Shown: in pieces, positions 55,557-64,000 of the stretch
How positions within the stretch are numbered: the stretch's first letter is position 1
Layout of the letters: the number at the start of each line of letters is the position of its first letter
Assembly: GCF_002218195.1 (NCBI RefSeq)
Contig: NZ_CP022336.1
Coordinates: 496,001-560,000, forward strand
Origin: Sphingorhabdus sp. SMR4y
Lineage (GTDB): Bacteria; Pseudomonadota; Alphaproteobacteria; Sphingomonadales; Sphingomonadaceae
DNA length: 64,000 nt
Direction: 5' to 3'
Notes under the pieces: model-generated
Database searches by the model: none
What the model was told of the DNA's origin: nothing
The model's input: only the letters and a program-made list of their open reading frames with translations
Translations under genes and position numbers: made by a program

Positions 55557-56828
55557 ATGGCAACCGAGGCCGATATTGATATCAATCTGTTCGATGTGGA
55601 AACGCAGAAATGTCCTTATGACGCCTACAAGACCCTGCGCGAGGAAGCGCCGGTCTACAAGCAGCCCGGCACGGATATTTATGTCATCACCCGCTATGAG
55701 GACGTGCGCCGGGTGCTGCTCGATCCGGTGACCTTTCCCAGCAGCCCCAGGAAATTTGCCGCGTTCAACAAGACCGGCGCCACCGAACGGCAGCAGGTTG
55801 TGCAAAAGCGTTTCGAGGAAAAGGGCTGGTTGCCCGAACCGACCCTGTCGAGCCGTGATGATCCCAATCACAAGCAGATGCGGGCGATGTTCAACGAAGC
55901 ATTCAAACCGAGCAAGATCAAGACCATGGACCCGCTGGTCGAGAATCTGGCTTATGAGCTGATCGATACTTTCATCGAGGATGGCGAGTGCAACTGGGTC
56001 AGTCAGTTTGCCGTACCCTTGCCGCTCTATATTATCGGCGAACAGATGGGCGCGCCGCGCGAGGACATGTGGAAGATCAAGAGCTGGACCGATGCTTTTT
56101 TCCACCGCATTTCGATGATGCTGGACGAAGAGGTCGAACTGGAGATGGTCGACCGCGAAATCGAGGGGCAGCATTATTTTCACCCCATTTTCGAACGGTT
56201 GCGCGAGAAGCCCGATGACAGTCTGCTCAGCGAGTTGGTCAACCGGGTGATCGAGGAATGGGGCCGGCCGCTGAATGACAATGAGCTGCACGCCGAGATG
56301 ATGGCGGACACCTTTGTCGGTGGCAGCGAGACGACGACCAATGCCTTGGCCTCTGGCATAAGACTGCTGATCGAGAACAAGGATGTCTGGGCGCAGCTGA
56401 AAAGCGATCCCGACAAATATATGAAGACCTTTGTCGAGGAAGTGGTGCGGCTGGAGTCGCCGGTGCAGAGCCTGATGCGCTTTGCCGGGGAAGAGGTCGA
56501 AATGCACGGCGTCCCCATCCCCAAGGGCGCGCTGCTCAATATCCGCTATGCCGCCGCCAACCGCGACGAGAGCGTGTTCGAATGTCCGGAGAAAATCGAT
56601 CTCGAACGCAAGCGGGCCGGGGCGCATATGGGCTTTGGCTCCGGCGTCCACCATTGCCTCGGCGCGCCTCTGGCCCGGCGCGAGCTGATCTGGGGCTTTA
56701 CCGCCGTGGTCGACCGGTTCGAGGATATGTGGTTCATCGAGGGCAAGAATGATTTCGCCATCCATCCGCACTTCCTGCTCCGCTCACTCAAGGAACTGCA
56801 TATCGGCTTCAGCCCGAAGGCGCGCTGA
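55557..56828 (+). CDS. Cytochrome P450
   Basis: A 423-residue soluble P450. I helix FVGGSETTTNAL holds the acid/alcohol pair, ExxR is in EEVVRLES, and the haem-binding loop is FGSGVHHCLGAPLARRE with Cys367. GGGGGG upstream supports the ATG at 55557. The substrate is unknown. No ferredoxin gene is adjacent, so electron donors are encoded elsewhere. Confidence 0.96.
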   Translation: MATEADIDINLFDVETQKCPYDAYKTLREEAPVYKQPGTDIYVITRYEDVRRVLLDPVTFPSSPRKFAAFNKTGATERQQVVQKRFEEKGWLPEPTLSSRDDPNHKQMRAMFNEAFKPSKIKTMDPLVENLAYELIDTFIEDGECNWVSQFAVPLPLYIIGEQMGAPREDMWKIKSWTDAFFHRISMMLDEEVELEMVDREIEGQHYFHPIFERLREKPDDSLLSELVNRVIEEWGRPLNDNELHAEMMADTFVGGSETTTNALASGIRLLIENKDVWAQLKSDPDKYMKTFVEEVVRLESPVQSLMRFAGEEVEMHGVPIPKGALLNIRYAAANRDESVFECPEKIDLERKRAGAHMGFGSGVHHCLGAPLARRELIWGFTAVVDRFEDMWFIEGKNDFAIHPHFLLRSLKELHIGFSPKAR

Positions 56829-56947
56829 TCCTCGCTTGATATCGGCAAAGACGAGACGATCTTTTTATCGGCTGTTCCGGTGAACCATCTCGCTCAACCT
56901 GCGTAGGTTTGGGTGAAGAGATGTGTCCCCCAAGAAAGGAAATAGCC

Positions 56948-59008
56948 ATGAAAGACCTGAAACTCGGTAAAAACGGAGAGCCGCGCCAGACCGCAACCGG
57001 CGACGACGATATCATGACCACGCAGCAGGGCGTGCCGGTATCGGATGACCAGAACAGCCTGAAAGCGCACGCCCGCGGCGGCACGATGCTGGAAGATCAG
57101 GTCATGCGGGAGAAGATATTCCACTTTGATCACGAACGGATTCCCGAGCGCGTTGTCCACGCCCGGGGCTATGGCGTGCACGGCCATTTCGAGCTGACCG
57201 AAGCGATCCCCGAACTGTCGAGCGCCGACATTTTTCAGCGGGTCGGCGAGAAGACGCCTCTATTCTGTCGCTTCTCGACGGTTGCCGGCAGCAAGGGTTC
57301 GCCTGATGTCGCGCGCGACGTGCGTGGCTTCGCGGTCAAATTCTACACGAAGGAAGGCAACTGGGATCTGGTCGGCAATAATATACCGGTTTTCTTCATC
57401 CAGGATGCGATCAAATTCCCCGACCTGATCCACTCGGTCAAGCCGGCGCCCGATCGCGGCTTCCCGCAGGCGCAGAGCGCGCATGACAATTTCTGGGACT
57501 TCATCTCGCTGAGCCCGGAATCCATGCATATGGTGATGTGGGTGATGTCCGACCGCGCCATCCCGCGGTCGCTGCGCTTCATGGAAGGCTTCGGCGTGCA
57601 CACGTTCCGGCTGGTCAATGCCGATGGCAAGTCGCATTTTGTCAAATTCCACTGGAAACCGAAGCAGGGCATGCAGTCGGTGGTCTGGAACGAGGCGCTG
57701 AAGATCAACGGCATGGACCCCGATTTTCACCGCCGCGATATGTGGGATGCGGTCGATTCCGGCGATTATCCGGAATGGGAACTGGGCGTGCAGATATTCG
57801 ACGACAAGTTCGCCGACGAGTTTGAATTTGATGTGCTCGACCCCACCAAGTTGATCCCGGAAGAACAGGTGCCGGTGAAGATCATCGGCAAGATGGTGCT
57901 CGACAATAATGTCGACAATTTCTTTGCCGAGACCGAGCAGGTGGCTTTCTGTACCCAGAATATCGTGCCCGGCATCGACTTCACCAATGACCCGCTGCTG
58001 CAGGGGCGGAATTTTTCCTATCTCGATACGCAGTTGAAGCGGCTCGGCAGCCCGAATTTCACGCATATCCCGGTGAACGCGCCAAAATGCCCGGTGCGCC
58101 ATTACCAGCAGGACGGCCATATGGCGATGACCAACCCCAAGGGGCGGGTCAATTACGAGCCGAACAGCTGGGACGAAGGCGAGGGGCCGCGCGAGGATCC
58201 GGCGAAGGGCTTCAAGAGCTTTCCGGAAGAAGTGGACGGCACCAAACATCGGGTTCGTTCGGAAACTTTCGCCGATCACTATAGCCAGGCACGGCAATTC
58301 TATATCAGCCAGACCCCGATCGAGCAGGACCATATCGCCGCGGCGATCACCTTCGAGCTTTCCAAGGTCGGCAAGGCCGCGATCCGCGAGCGGATGGTCG
58401 GGCATTTGCGCAATATCGACGAGGATCTGGCAAAAAATGTCGCCGATGGCATCGGCATGGACAAGCTGCCCGAAAAGATCAAACCCGCGCGCAAGCCGGT
58501 GGACGATCTGCCGGCATCGGATGCGCTGAGCATGCTCAAGAACCCGCCGGAAAGCTTTTCGGGTCGCAAGCTCGGCATCTATATCGCCGAGGGTGGCGAT
58601 GCCGATCTGGTCAAGGCGCTGAAAAAAGCGGTCAAGGATGAAGGCGGCACCTCCGCGATCATCGCGCCGCACATTGCCGGCGCCAAATTGTCGGATGGCG
58701 AGGTGATGCCGGCAGACGAGAAGATCGACGGTGGCCCGTCGGTGGTCTTTGACGCGGTCGCTCTGGTCATGTCCGAAGATGCCGGTGAGAAGCTGGCGGG
58801 CAACAAGCCGAGCCAGGATTTCGTCAGCGACGCCTTCGCCCATGTAAAGTTCATCGCCTATTCCGAAGGTGCGATGCCGTTGCTGAAGGCCGCGGGCGTC
58901 GCGGACAAGCTGGACGATGGCGTGGTCGCACTTGAAGCGAAACAGGACGCTGCGGACTTCCTGAAACAGTGCCGCAACCTGCGCTTCTGGGACCGGGTCA
59001 AGGGCTAG
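56948..59008 (+). CDS. Large-subunit catalase (HPII/KatE-type)
   Basis: A 686-residue haem catalase of the large clade. [34 protein letters not shown] (distal His) and the proximal Tyr in RNFSYLDTQ are present. The C-terminal flavodoxin/DJ-1-like domain ([20 protein letters not shown] and on) marks the large type. AAGGAAATAGCC precedes the ATG. It detoxifies hydrogen peroxide. Not an operon with the P450. Confidence 0.96.
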   Translation: MKDLKLGKNGEPRQTATGDDDIMTTQQGVPVSDDQNSLKAHARGGTMLEDQVMREKIFHFDHERIPERVVHARGYGVHGHFELTEAIPELSSADIFQRVGEKTPLFCRFSTVAGSKGSPDVARDVRGFAVKFYTKEGNWDLVGNNIPVFFIQDAIKFPDLIHSVKPAPDRGFPQAQSAHDNFWDFISLSPESMHMVMWVMSDRAIPRSLRFMEGFGVHTFRLVNADGKSHFVKFHWKPKQGMQSVVWNEALKINGMDPDFHRRDMWDAVDSGDYPEWELGVQIFDDKFADEFEFDVLDPTKLIPEEQVPVKIIGKMVLDNNVDNFFAETEQVAFCTQNIVPGIDFTNDPLLQGRNFSYLDTQLKRLGSPNFTHIPVNAPKCPVRHYQQDGHMAMTNPKGRVNYEPNSWDEGEGPREDPAKGFKSFPEEVDGTKHRVRSETFADHYSQARQFYISQTPIEQDHIAAAITFELSKVGKAAIRERMVGHLRNIDEDLAKNVADGIGMDKLPEKIKPARKPVDDLPASDALSMLKNPPESFSGRKLGIYIAEGGDADLVKALKKAVKDEGGTSAIIAPHIAGAKLSDGEVMPADEKIDGGPSVVFDAVALVMSEDAGEKLAGNKPSQDFVSDAFAHVKFIAYSEGAMPLLKAAGVADKLDDGVVALEAKQDAADFLKQCRNLRFWDRVKG

Positions 59009-59177
59009 GGGCAGGCGCACCCGGCAATATCGCCGGGGCAGAACCATGTTGATCGAAGCGGCAAGCGGTCCTCCGTTTGTCGCTTCGATGTCTTTGGCCG
59101 GGAGAGGATATTCCCGGTCCCGCTATGCAGGAAGCCGGAGCAGCGCCCGGATCTCGGCGGGACAGGAAGAGAAAAAC

Positions 59178-59251
59178 TGGATCCCCCGTGAGGATTCGAA
59201 CCTCAATTGACGGAGTCAGAGTCCGTAGTCTTACCATTAGACGACAGGGGA
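59178..59251 (-). tRNA. tRNA-Gln (anticodon CTG)
   Basis: Minus strand: acceptor TCCCCTG pairs with CGGGGGA, D-arm GTCTAATGGTAAGAC, anticodon arm ACGGA-CTCTGAC-TCCGT with anticodon CTG reading CAG, T-arm TGAGG-TTCGAAT-CCTCA, followed by T and an encoded CCA. All arms are complete and the sequence length is 74 with CCA. Confidence 0.95.
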
Positions 59252-59307
59252 GTGCCGGTGCGCGGCAATAGGCAGGGAGATGCCTGCGGTCAAGCCTTTT
59301 GGTGCTC

Positions 59308-59970
59308 TTATTCTGCGATTGGTTCGATCAGCTGCGGGTCATTGTTGCGGTTGCTGTTGACGCGGCTGGAAACTCGGGTGGTTTGCAGGCCGTTCCGGAA
59401 CGGTTTCGCCAGCTTTTCCGCCTCGTTCCAGCTGCCATCCATCCATGCGTCGATGTCGGTCTGTTCCAGGATGGCGGGCGCGCGGTCGTGGATCGGGGCG
59501 AAAGCAGGCGGCGCAGCCGTGGTGATCACGGCATAGCTGTCGATGTCGAGCCGGTCATTGTGCGTCCACAGACCGGCGAGCAGCATCGGCTGCCGGTCGC
59601 TGCGCTCGACCTTATATGGGGTTTTCGTCTGTCCGGCCCTTTGCCATTCATAGAAACCGGACACCATGATGATGCAGCGGTTCTCGTCGAGCAGCGGTTT
59701 GAAGGATGGTTTTTCGGTCAGCGTCTCGGCCCGGGCGTTGATCATGTTGGCGGCAAATTTCCGGTCCTTCGCCCAGTGTGGCACCAGGCCCCAGTGCATC
59801 GGTTCTAGCGACCGGGTGCCGGCGCGGTTGACGCAAACCGGAACCCGCTGGGTGGGGCAGATATTGTAATTGGGCTGGAAATTGCTGGCCGGAGGCGGCT
59901 GGACGATCGCCAGTATATCGCGATATTCGGCCCAGGTGAGTTCTTCGTGGCTGAATTTGCGGCCGCACAT
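59308..59970 (-). CDS. SOS response-associated peptidase / HMCES-YedK family
   Basis: A 220-residue SRAP protein that shields abasic sites in single-stranded DNA by a covalent bond through Cys2 (MCGRKF). Other conserved parts: NINARAET-type (MINARAETL), GFYEWQ, and HDRAPAIL. All the active residues appear present. Starting methionine is exact because the Cys must follow it. Confidence 0.93.
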   Translation of the reverse strand: MCGRKFSHEELTWAEYRDILAIVQPPPASNFQPNYNICPTQRVPVCVNRAGTRSLEPMHWGLVPHWAKDRKFAANMINARAETLTEKPSFKPLLDENRCIIMVSGFYEWQRAGQTKTPYKVERSDRQPMLLAGLWTHNDRLDIDSYAVITTAAPPAFAPIHDRAPAILEQTDIDAWMDGSWNEAEKLAKPFRNGLQTTRVSSRVNSNRNNDPQLIEPIAE

Positions 59971-60083
59971 GATATTTTCCGTTCGACTTGGTTACCGCCC
60001 CTTGCGTCTCCGCTGCTGCGGCGTTATCTTCTCCGGCAAGTACCGGCGGTATTATCCGATCCGGAGAACATAAGAGTACGGTC

Positions 60084-61196
60084 ATGGCGGATCAAGCATC
60101 CCCATCGCCGCAAGATACAAAAGGCGGATCATCCGCAAGGAAATCCCGCCCGAAACATGCGGCGACACATAATGGACAGAGTCGCATTGCGTCTCCCGTT
60201 CACCCAAGCGCCGGGCGCTGGCCCAAGTTGCGGTCCTATGCCGCGATTGATCTGGGCACCAACAACTGCCGGTTGCTGGTGGCAAAACCGTCGTCCGACG
60301 GTTTCATTGTCACCGATGCCTTTTCGCGTGTGGTGCGTCTGGGCGAAGGACTGGTCGAAACCGGTAAAATCAGCAGTCGAGCGATGGACAGGGCGGTCGC
60401 CGCATTGTCGATCTGCGCCGACAAGCTGCGTCGTCGCAATGTGACGCTGGCCCGTTCGGTGGCCACCGAGGCTTGCCGACGCGCCAGCAATGGCGACAAA
60501 TTCATCGAACGGGTGCGGCGGGAAACCGGCATTGCGCTCGATGTCATTACCGCAGAAGAAGAAGCGCGGCTGGCGGTGCTCGGCTGTCACATCCTGCTGG
60601 AGCCGGGCGAAGGGCCGGCGCTGATCTTCGACATTGGCGGCGGCTCGACCGAGCTCGTACTGGTCGACACGAGCGGTTCCGCGCCGGAAATCCTCGACTG
60701 GCAAAGCGCGCCCTGGGGCGTGGTTTCACTGACCGAAAGCGAGAAATTTGACGGGGATGATCCGGTTGCGCGCCGCAAGGCCTTTGCCGCGATGCGGGCC
60801 CGGGTCACCGACAGCTTTGCCGATTTTGCCGCCCGCCTGCCGCGGCTCGACCAGTGCGATTATCGCCTGCTCGGCACGAGCGGCACGGTGACGACATTGG
60901 CCAGCCTGCATCTGAAACTGCCGCAATATGACCGCAAGGTCATAGACGGCCTGATCGTTCCGACAGAATCGATGCGCGAAATCAGCACGATGCTGGCCCA
61001 TGCTTCGCCACAGGAACGGGCCGATATTCCGTGCATTGGCCGGGAGCGCGCCGATCTTGTGGTCGGCGGCTGTGCCATTTTGGAATCGATCCTCGATATC
61101 TGGCCGGCCAGCCGGGTCGGTGTGGCGGACCGGGGCATTCGCGAGGGCATCCTGCGCTCGCTGATGTCGGCCAACGAACGGAGTCCGGTACGATGA
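60084..61196 (+). CDS. Ppx/GppA phosphatase family protein
   Basis: A 370-residue actin/Hsp70-fold phosphatase. P-loop AIDLGTNNCRLLV, EEEARLAVLG, DIGGGSTELVLV and GTSGTVTTLASL are diagnostic of exopolyphosphatase or guanosine pentaphosphatase. A basic N-terminal leader of about 50 residues is extra. ATG at 60084; an in-frame ATG at 59988 is possible. Its TGA overlaps the rlmE ATG. Confidence 0.93.
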   Translation: MADQASPSPQDTKGGSSARKSRPKHAATHNGQSRIASPVHPSAGRWPKLRSYAAIDLGTNNCRLLVAKPSSDGFIVTDAFSRVVRLGEGLVETGKISSRAMDRAVAALSICADKLRRRNVTLARSVATEACRRASNGDKFIERVRRETGIALDVITAEEEARLAVLGCHILLEPGEGPALIFDIGGGSTELVLVDTSGSAPEILDWQSAPWGVVSLTESEKFDGDDPVARRKAFAAMRARVTDSFADFAARLPRLDQCDYRLLGTSGTVTTLASLHLKLPQYDRKVIDGLIVPTESMREISTMLAHASPQERADIPCIGRERADLVVGGCAILESILDIWPASRVGVADRGIREGILRSLMSANERSPVR

Positions 61197-61867
61197 GTCG
61201 CGGCAGGTCAGGAACCAGGCAGAGAGTCAAAACCGCCAAGGGCCGGAAAATCGGCTCGACGCGCTGGCTCGAGCGGCAGCTCAACGACCCCTATGTCAAA
61301 CAGGCGCGGGCCGAGGGTTACCGCTCACGGGCCGCCTACAAGCTGCTGGAACTGGACGAGCGCTTCAAGCTGGTCCGCAAAGCCAGGGCCGTTGTCGATC
61401 TGGGCATAGCGCCGGGGGGCTGGGCCCAGGTGATACGAAAATTCGCGCCAAAGGCGGCGGTCGTCGGCATCGACCTGCTCGATGTCGATCCGATCGACGG
61501 GGTTACCATTTTCAAGATGGACTTCATGGATGATGCCGCGCCTGACCTGCTGATCGAAGCTCTCGGCAGCGCGCCGGACCTGGTCTTGTCCGACATGGCC
61601 GCCAATACGGTCGGCCATCAGCAGACGGACCATTTGCGGACCATGGGTCTGGTCGAGGCGGGAGCCTATTTCGCCGTCGAAAATCTGCAGAAGGGCGGTG
61701 CCTTCGTGGCCAAGGTGCTGGCAGGCGGAACCGACAATGAACTGCTGACTTTGCTCAAGCAGCATTTTGACGTGGTCAAACATGCCAAGCCGCCGGCCAG
61801 CCGCAAGGGCTCTTCCGAATGGTATGTGATTGCCCAGGGTTTCAAGGGCAGGCCGGACGACGCCTAA
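61193..61867 (+). CDS. rlmE: 23S rRNA 2'-O-ribose methyltransferase RlmE (FtsJ)
   Basis: A 224-residue SAM enzyme. SRAAYKLLELDERF, VVDLGIAPGGWAQV (SAM loop), SDMAANTVGHQQTDH and KVLAGG carry the Lys-Asp-Lys-Glu catalytic set. Methylates U2552 of 23S rRNA. ATGA overlap with the Ppx stop shows coupling. Convergent and overlapping by three bases with the DsbA-like gene. Confidence 0.96.
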   Translation: MSRGRSGTRQRVKTAKGRKIGSTRWLERQLNDPYVKQARAEGYRSRAAYKLLELDERFKLVRKARAVVDLGIAPGGWAQVIRKFAPKAAVVGIDLLDVDPIDGVTIFKMDFMDDAAPDLLIEALGSAPDLVLSDMAANTVGHQQTDHLRTMGLVEAGAYFAVENLQKGGAFVAKVLAGGTDNELLTLLKQHFDVVKHAKPPASRKGSSEWYVIAQGFKGRPDDA

Positions 61868-62682
61868 TTGGCGGCGCGGGCTTTCGCGACCATTTCCTTC
61901 AGACCTTCATAGCCGACAGCTCCGACTTCCGACTGGTTGCCGATCACCCAGGCCGGCGTACCGGTGAAACGCAATTGCTGGGCGGCGGCTATATTATCCT
62001 CGATTTCCTTCTTGGCTTCCGGAGAGGCGATGAAGGCGCGCGCAGCCTTCATGTCGAGGCCGACTTCATTGGCCGCAGCCTGGATGGTCGAAGGGGTCGG
62101 TCGCCCGGTGGCGAACATGGTCTTGTGAAACGCGTAATATTTTCCCTGCTTGGCTGCCGCCAGCGCCATCAGCGCGGCATCATTGCTGGATTCGCTGAGA
62201 ATGGGCAGTTCGCGGAACACGACTTTGACATTCTTGTCTTCGGCAATCAGCCTGGCGATGTCGCGCTCGGTCTGCTTGCAATAGGGGCAGTTGAAATCGG
62301 AATATTCGACCACCACCACATCACCATCGGGATTGCCGGCAAAGGCATTTCCGGCGAAGGGTTTTTCAATCTGCGCCCGGACAGCATCGATGGCGCCCGC
62401 CTTCTGGCGGTTCTGCAAGATTTCGACCGCTTCCGGAATGATCTCGGGGTTCTTGAGAATATACTCGCGTACGATTGCCTCGATCGCTTTCTGTTCCTGG
62501 GCATTGATGCCCGCGGCCAGCACGGCTTCGCTGGCTGCTTCGGTCGAACTGCTGCTGGTCTGCCAGAACCATACGCTCACCGCCGCCGTTATGGCCAATC
62601 CGCCACCCGCCATAATCATCCACTTTCTGTTTGAATCGTTTTCCACAATCGGGTTCTTTCCTTGAATCATGGCATTGGCCAT
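61864..62682 (-). CDS. DsbA/thioredoxin-like thiol oxidoreductase
   Basis: A 272-residue periplasmic protein with N-terminal anchor (WMIMAGGGLAITAAVSVWFW) and a thioredoxin-fold domain. The active site is CPYC in DFNCPYCKQTE, and cis-Pro in TGTPAWVIG. This matches Com1/BdbD-like disulfide-forming enzymes. The start could be 62682 or the ATG at 62670. It likely assists folding of envelope proteins, including the neighbouring protease. Confidence 0.9.
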   Translation of the reverse strand: MANAMIQGKNPIVENDSNRKWMIMAGGGLAITAAVSVWFWQTSSSSTEAASEAVLAAGINAQEQKAIEAIVREYILKNPEIIPEAVEILQNRQKAGAIDAVRAQIEKPFAGNAFAGNPDGDVVVVEYSDFNCPYCKQTERDIARLIAEDKNVKVVFRELPILSESSNDAALMALAAAKQGKYYAFHKTMFATGRPTPSTIQAAANEVGLDMKAARAFIASPEAKKEIEDNIAAAQQLRFTGTPAWVIGNQSEVGAVGYEGLKEMVAKARAAN

Positions 62683-62731
62683 GGCCGTCAGACTTGTCCA
62701 GCCCCAATGGCCCGGACCAGCGCGTCAGGAC

Positions 62732-64000
62732 CTAGCGGCGCCGGCTGTTCTTTTCAAATTCGGCCTTGGCGATGAAAGATATGTCCTGCGCCCGGATCCA
62801 GTCAGGCGTGTTTTCGGGAATGCCGGACATGGCGATCTGAGAGCTGCGAATGGCGCCGGCATAATTGCGTTCCAGCAGAGCGCTCTCCGCTGTCGCCAGC
62901 TGGGCCCGCGGAATATCGCCCTTCTGCGAATAGACAACGCCCAGTTGGTACCAGGCGAACGGGTTGCGATTATCCTTGTTCACCGCCGCTTTCAGTACCC
63001 GTGCAGCCTCGTCCAGATATTGTGGATCTTCGGTGGCGATCAGGGCATGACCGAAGAGGCTGGCGATCAGGGGCTGATTGTTGGTCAGCTGGACCGATTT
63101 GCGCAGCGATTTGAGCGCTTCGTCGGGGTTGCCGGATTCGAGCAGGATCTGGCCGTGCAATTCGAGAAAATAGGGATCATCCGGCGCCGACTTGAGCAGA
63201 TTATTGGCTTCGTAGAGCGCGCGGTCGGGATAGGCACTTTTGTGCCAGGCATAGGCGCGGGCATAGCGGGCAGGGACCGACTGGTCGCTTTCGGGATATT
63301 TGCGCAAGGTCACGGCAGGGTCCGAGGTAAAGCCGAGCAGCTTCGCCTTGACCCGCTGGAACCGGGATTCGATTTCCGGATCGGACGGTCTGTCCCAGGC
63401 CGGGTCCTGCTGATAGACATCGCGAAGCAGGGTAACCCTTTCCCCGGAAAGCGGATGGGTTCGTCCGTAGCTGTCCTCCTGCGGAATTCCGAGGCGGAAC
63501 TCGTAATTTTGCAGTTTCTTGAAAAAATCGATGGACCCTTTTCCGGATATGCCGGCTGCCCCCAGATAGCGTGCGCCGGCGGCATCGGCCGATCGTTCCT
63601 GAACCCGGCTGAAAGCCAGAAACTTGCCCATGGCGGCTTGCTGGCCGGCAGCCAATATGCCCATGCCGGCGTCACCGGCACCCGCAGCAATCGCTGCAGC
63701 ACCAAGTACCAGACTGAGAATCGTGATGCCGGTTGCGGTTTTCGCGCCCTCGTCAAAGCGGATAATATGTCCGCCGGTGATATGGCCAAGCTCGTGCGCC
63801 ATGACGCCCTGGACTTCATTGGCGCTGTCGGCGGTTTCGATCAGGCCGGAATAGAAATACATGCGCTGGCCACCGGCGACGAAGGCGTTGATCTGGCTGT
63901 CATTGATCAGGATGACTTCGACCTCATCGGCATCCAGTTCGGATACCGCTACCAGCGGTGATACCATATCGGAAAACAGGGCTTCGGTCTCGGCGTCGCG
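62732..64000 (-). CDS. M48 family metalloprotease with TPR region (BepA-like), 5' end outside window
   Basis: The visible 422 residues hold the zinc motif HELGHITGGH (HEXXH) with a later Glu ligand in QERSADAAG, then membrane-associated helices, and from about residue 220 tetratricopeptide repeats (ALYEANNLLKSAPDDPYFLE, NPFAWYQLGVVYSQKGDIPR). This domain order is that of BepA/YfgC, which monitors outer membrane protein assembly. The frame continues past base 64000 without a start. Confidence 0.93.
   Translation of the reverse strand, partial: RDAETEALFSDMVSPLVAVSELDADEVEVILINDSQINAFVAGGQRMYFYSGLIETADSANEVQGVMAHELGHITGGHIIRFDEGAKTATGITILSLVLGAAAIAAGAGDAGMGILAAGQQAAMGKFLAFSRVQERSADAAGARYLGAAGISGKGSIDFFKKLQNYEFRLGIPQEDSYGRTHPLSGERVTLLRDVYQQDPAWDRPSDPEIESRFQRVKAKLLGFTSDPAVTLRKYPESDQSVPARYARAYAWHKSAYPDRALYEANNLLKSAPDDPYFLELHGQILLESGNPDEALKSLRKSVQLTNNQPLIASLFGHALIATEDPQYLDEAARVLKAAVNKDNRNPFAWYQLGVVYSQKGDIPRAQLATAESALLERNYAGAIRSSQIAMSGIPENTPDWIRAQDISFIAKAEFEKNSRRR

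Noticed and set aside
57260-59047. Long open frame antisense to the catalase
   Set aside because: Shadow caused by GC-rich third positions in the catalase gene.

Overview
The window is about 64 kb of a bacterial chromosome with dense, moderately GC-rich coding. The gene set points to an alphaproteobacterium of the order Sphingomonadales (Sphingorhabdus/Parasphingorhabdus/Sphingopyxis-like). This is inferred from the style of the sequence: a sterol-desaturase/DUF2141 pair, a MipA-type porin, DUF3297, CsbD, isocitrate lyase, a P450 next to a carboxymuconolactone decarboxylase, and scattered dispersed repeats built on CTGAGCCTGTCGAAGG. No 16S gene or other decisive marker is present. Both window ends cut through genes: a fatty acid hydroxylase on the left and an M48 protease on the right.

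Layout. 0-8 kb is core: lipid/carotenoid-type hydroxylase, DUF2141, degenerate HD-GYP, MipA/OmpV, a flotillin-YqiJ pair, then a TPP riboswitch leading a small membrane gene and thiC. 8.1-13.0 kb is low-GC accessory DNA: a DUF262 protein followed directly by a HEPN nuclease-like gene, a plausible defence pair. The HEPN gene is split by a 2,961-bp IS1595-family element with 25-bp perfect terminal inverted repeats, an 8-bp target duplication and three cargo genes packed end to end. 13-16.5 kb holds a DUF2726 gene with a truncated diverged copy, three 147-bp tandem repeats, CsbD, a small unlisted gene and a frameshifted GFA gene. 16.6-18.4 kb is a second low-GC islet: a 2-oxoglutarate dioxygenase-like gene followed by a HEPN-like/zinc-ribbon gene. 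I regard this pair as the best candidate for an undescribed system here.

18.4-31 kb mixes small membrane proteins, an S41 lipoprotein protease, isocitrate lyase with a clear terminator, a decayed stretch with a broken SDR gene, a cupin/SMP-30 fusion, an O-methyltransferase, and two dispersed terminase-small-subunit-like HTH proteins outside any prophage. 30-47 kb is core: a SLC13/RCK permease, a K+ channel with DoxX, a cold-shock protein with a textbook terminator, a JmjC ribosomal oxygenase, an RluE-type pseudouridine synthase, ung, a FabH-like synthase, an enoyl-CoA hydratase/SDR/VOC operon, and typA. 47-64 kb has the conserved tesA-ybbA-ybbP arrangement, TelA with an XpaC-like partner, the CMD-P450 pair, a large catalase, tRNA-Gln(CTG), an SOS-associated YedK-type protein, Ppx/GppA-rlmE, a DsbA-like thiol oxidoreductase and the M48 protease.

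Functional links visible from spacing: thiC and the membrane gene share one riboswitch leader; transposase and Bro-N cargo overlap by ATGA; the ABC ATPase and permease overlap by GTGA; ppx and rlmE overlap by ATGA; methyltransferase, SMP-30 fusion and the dead SDR form one former operon.
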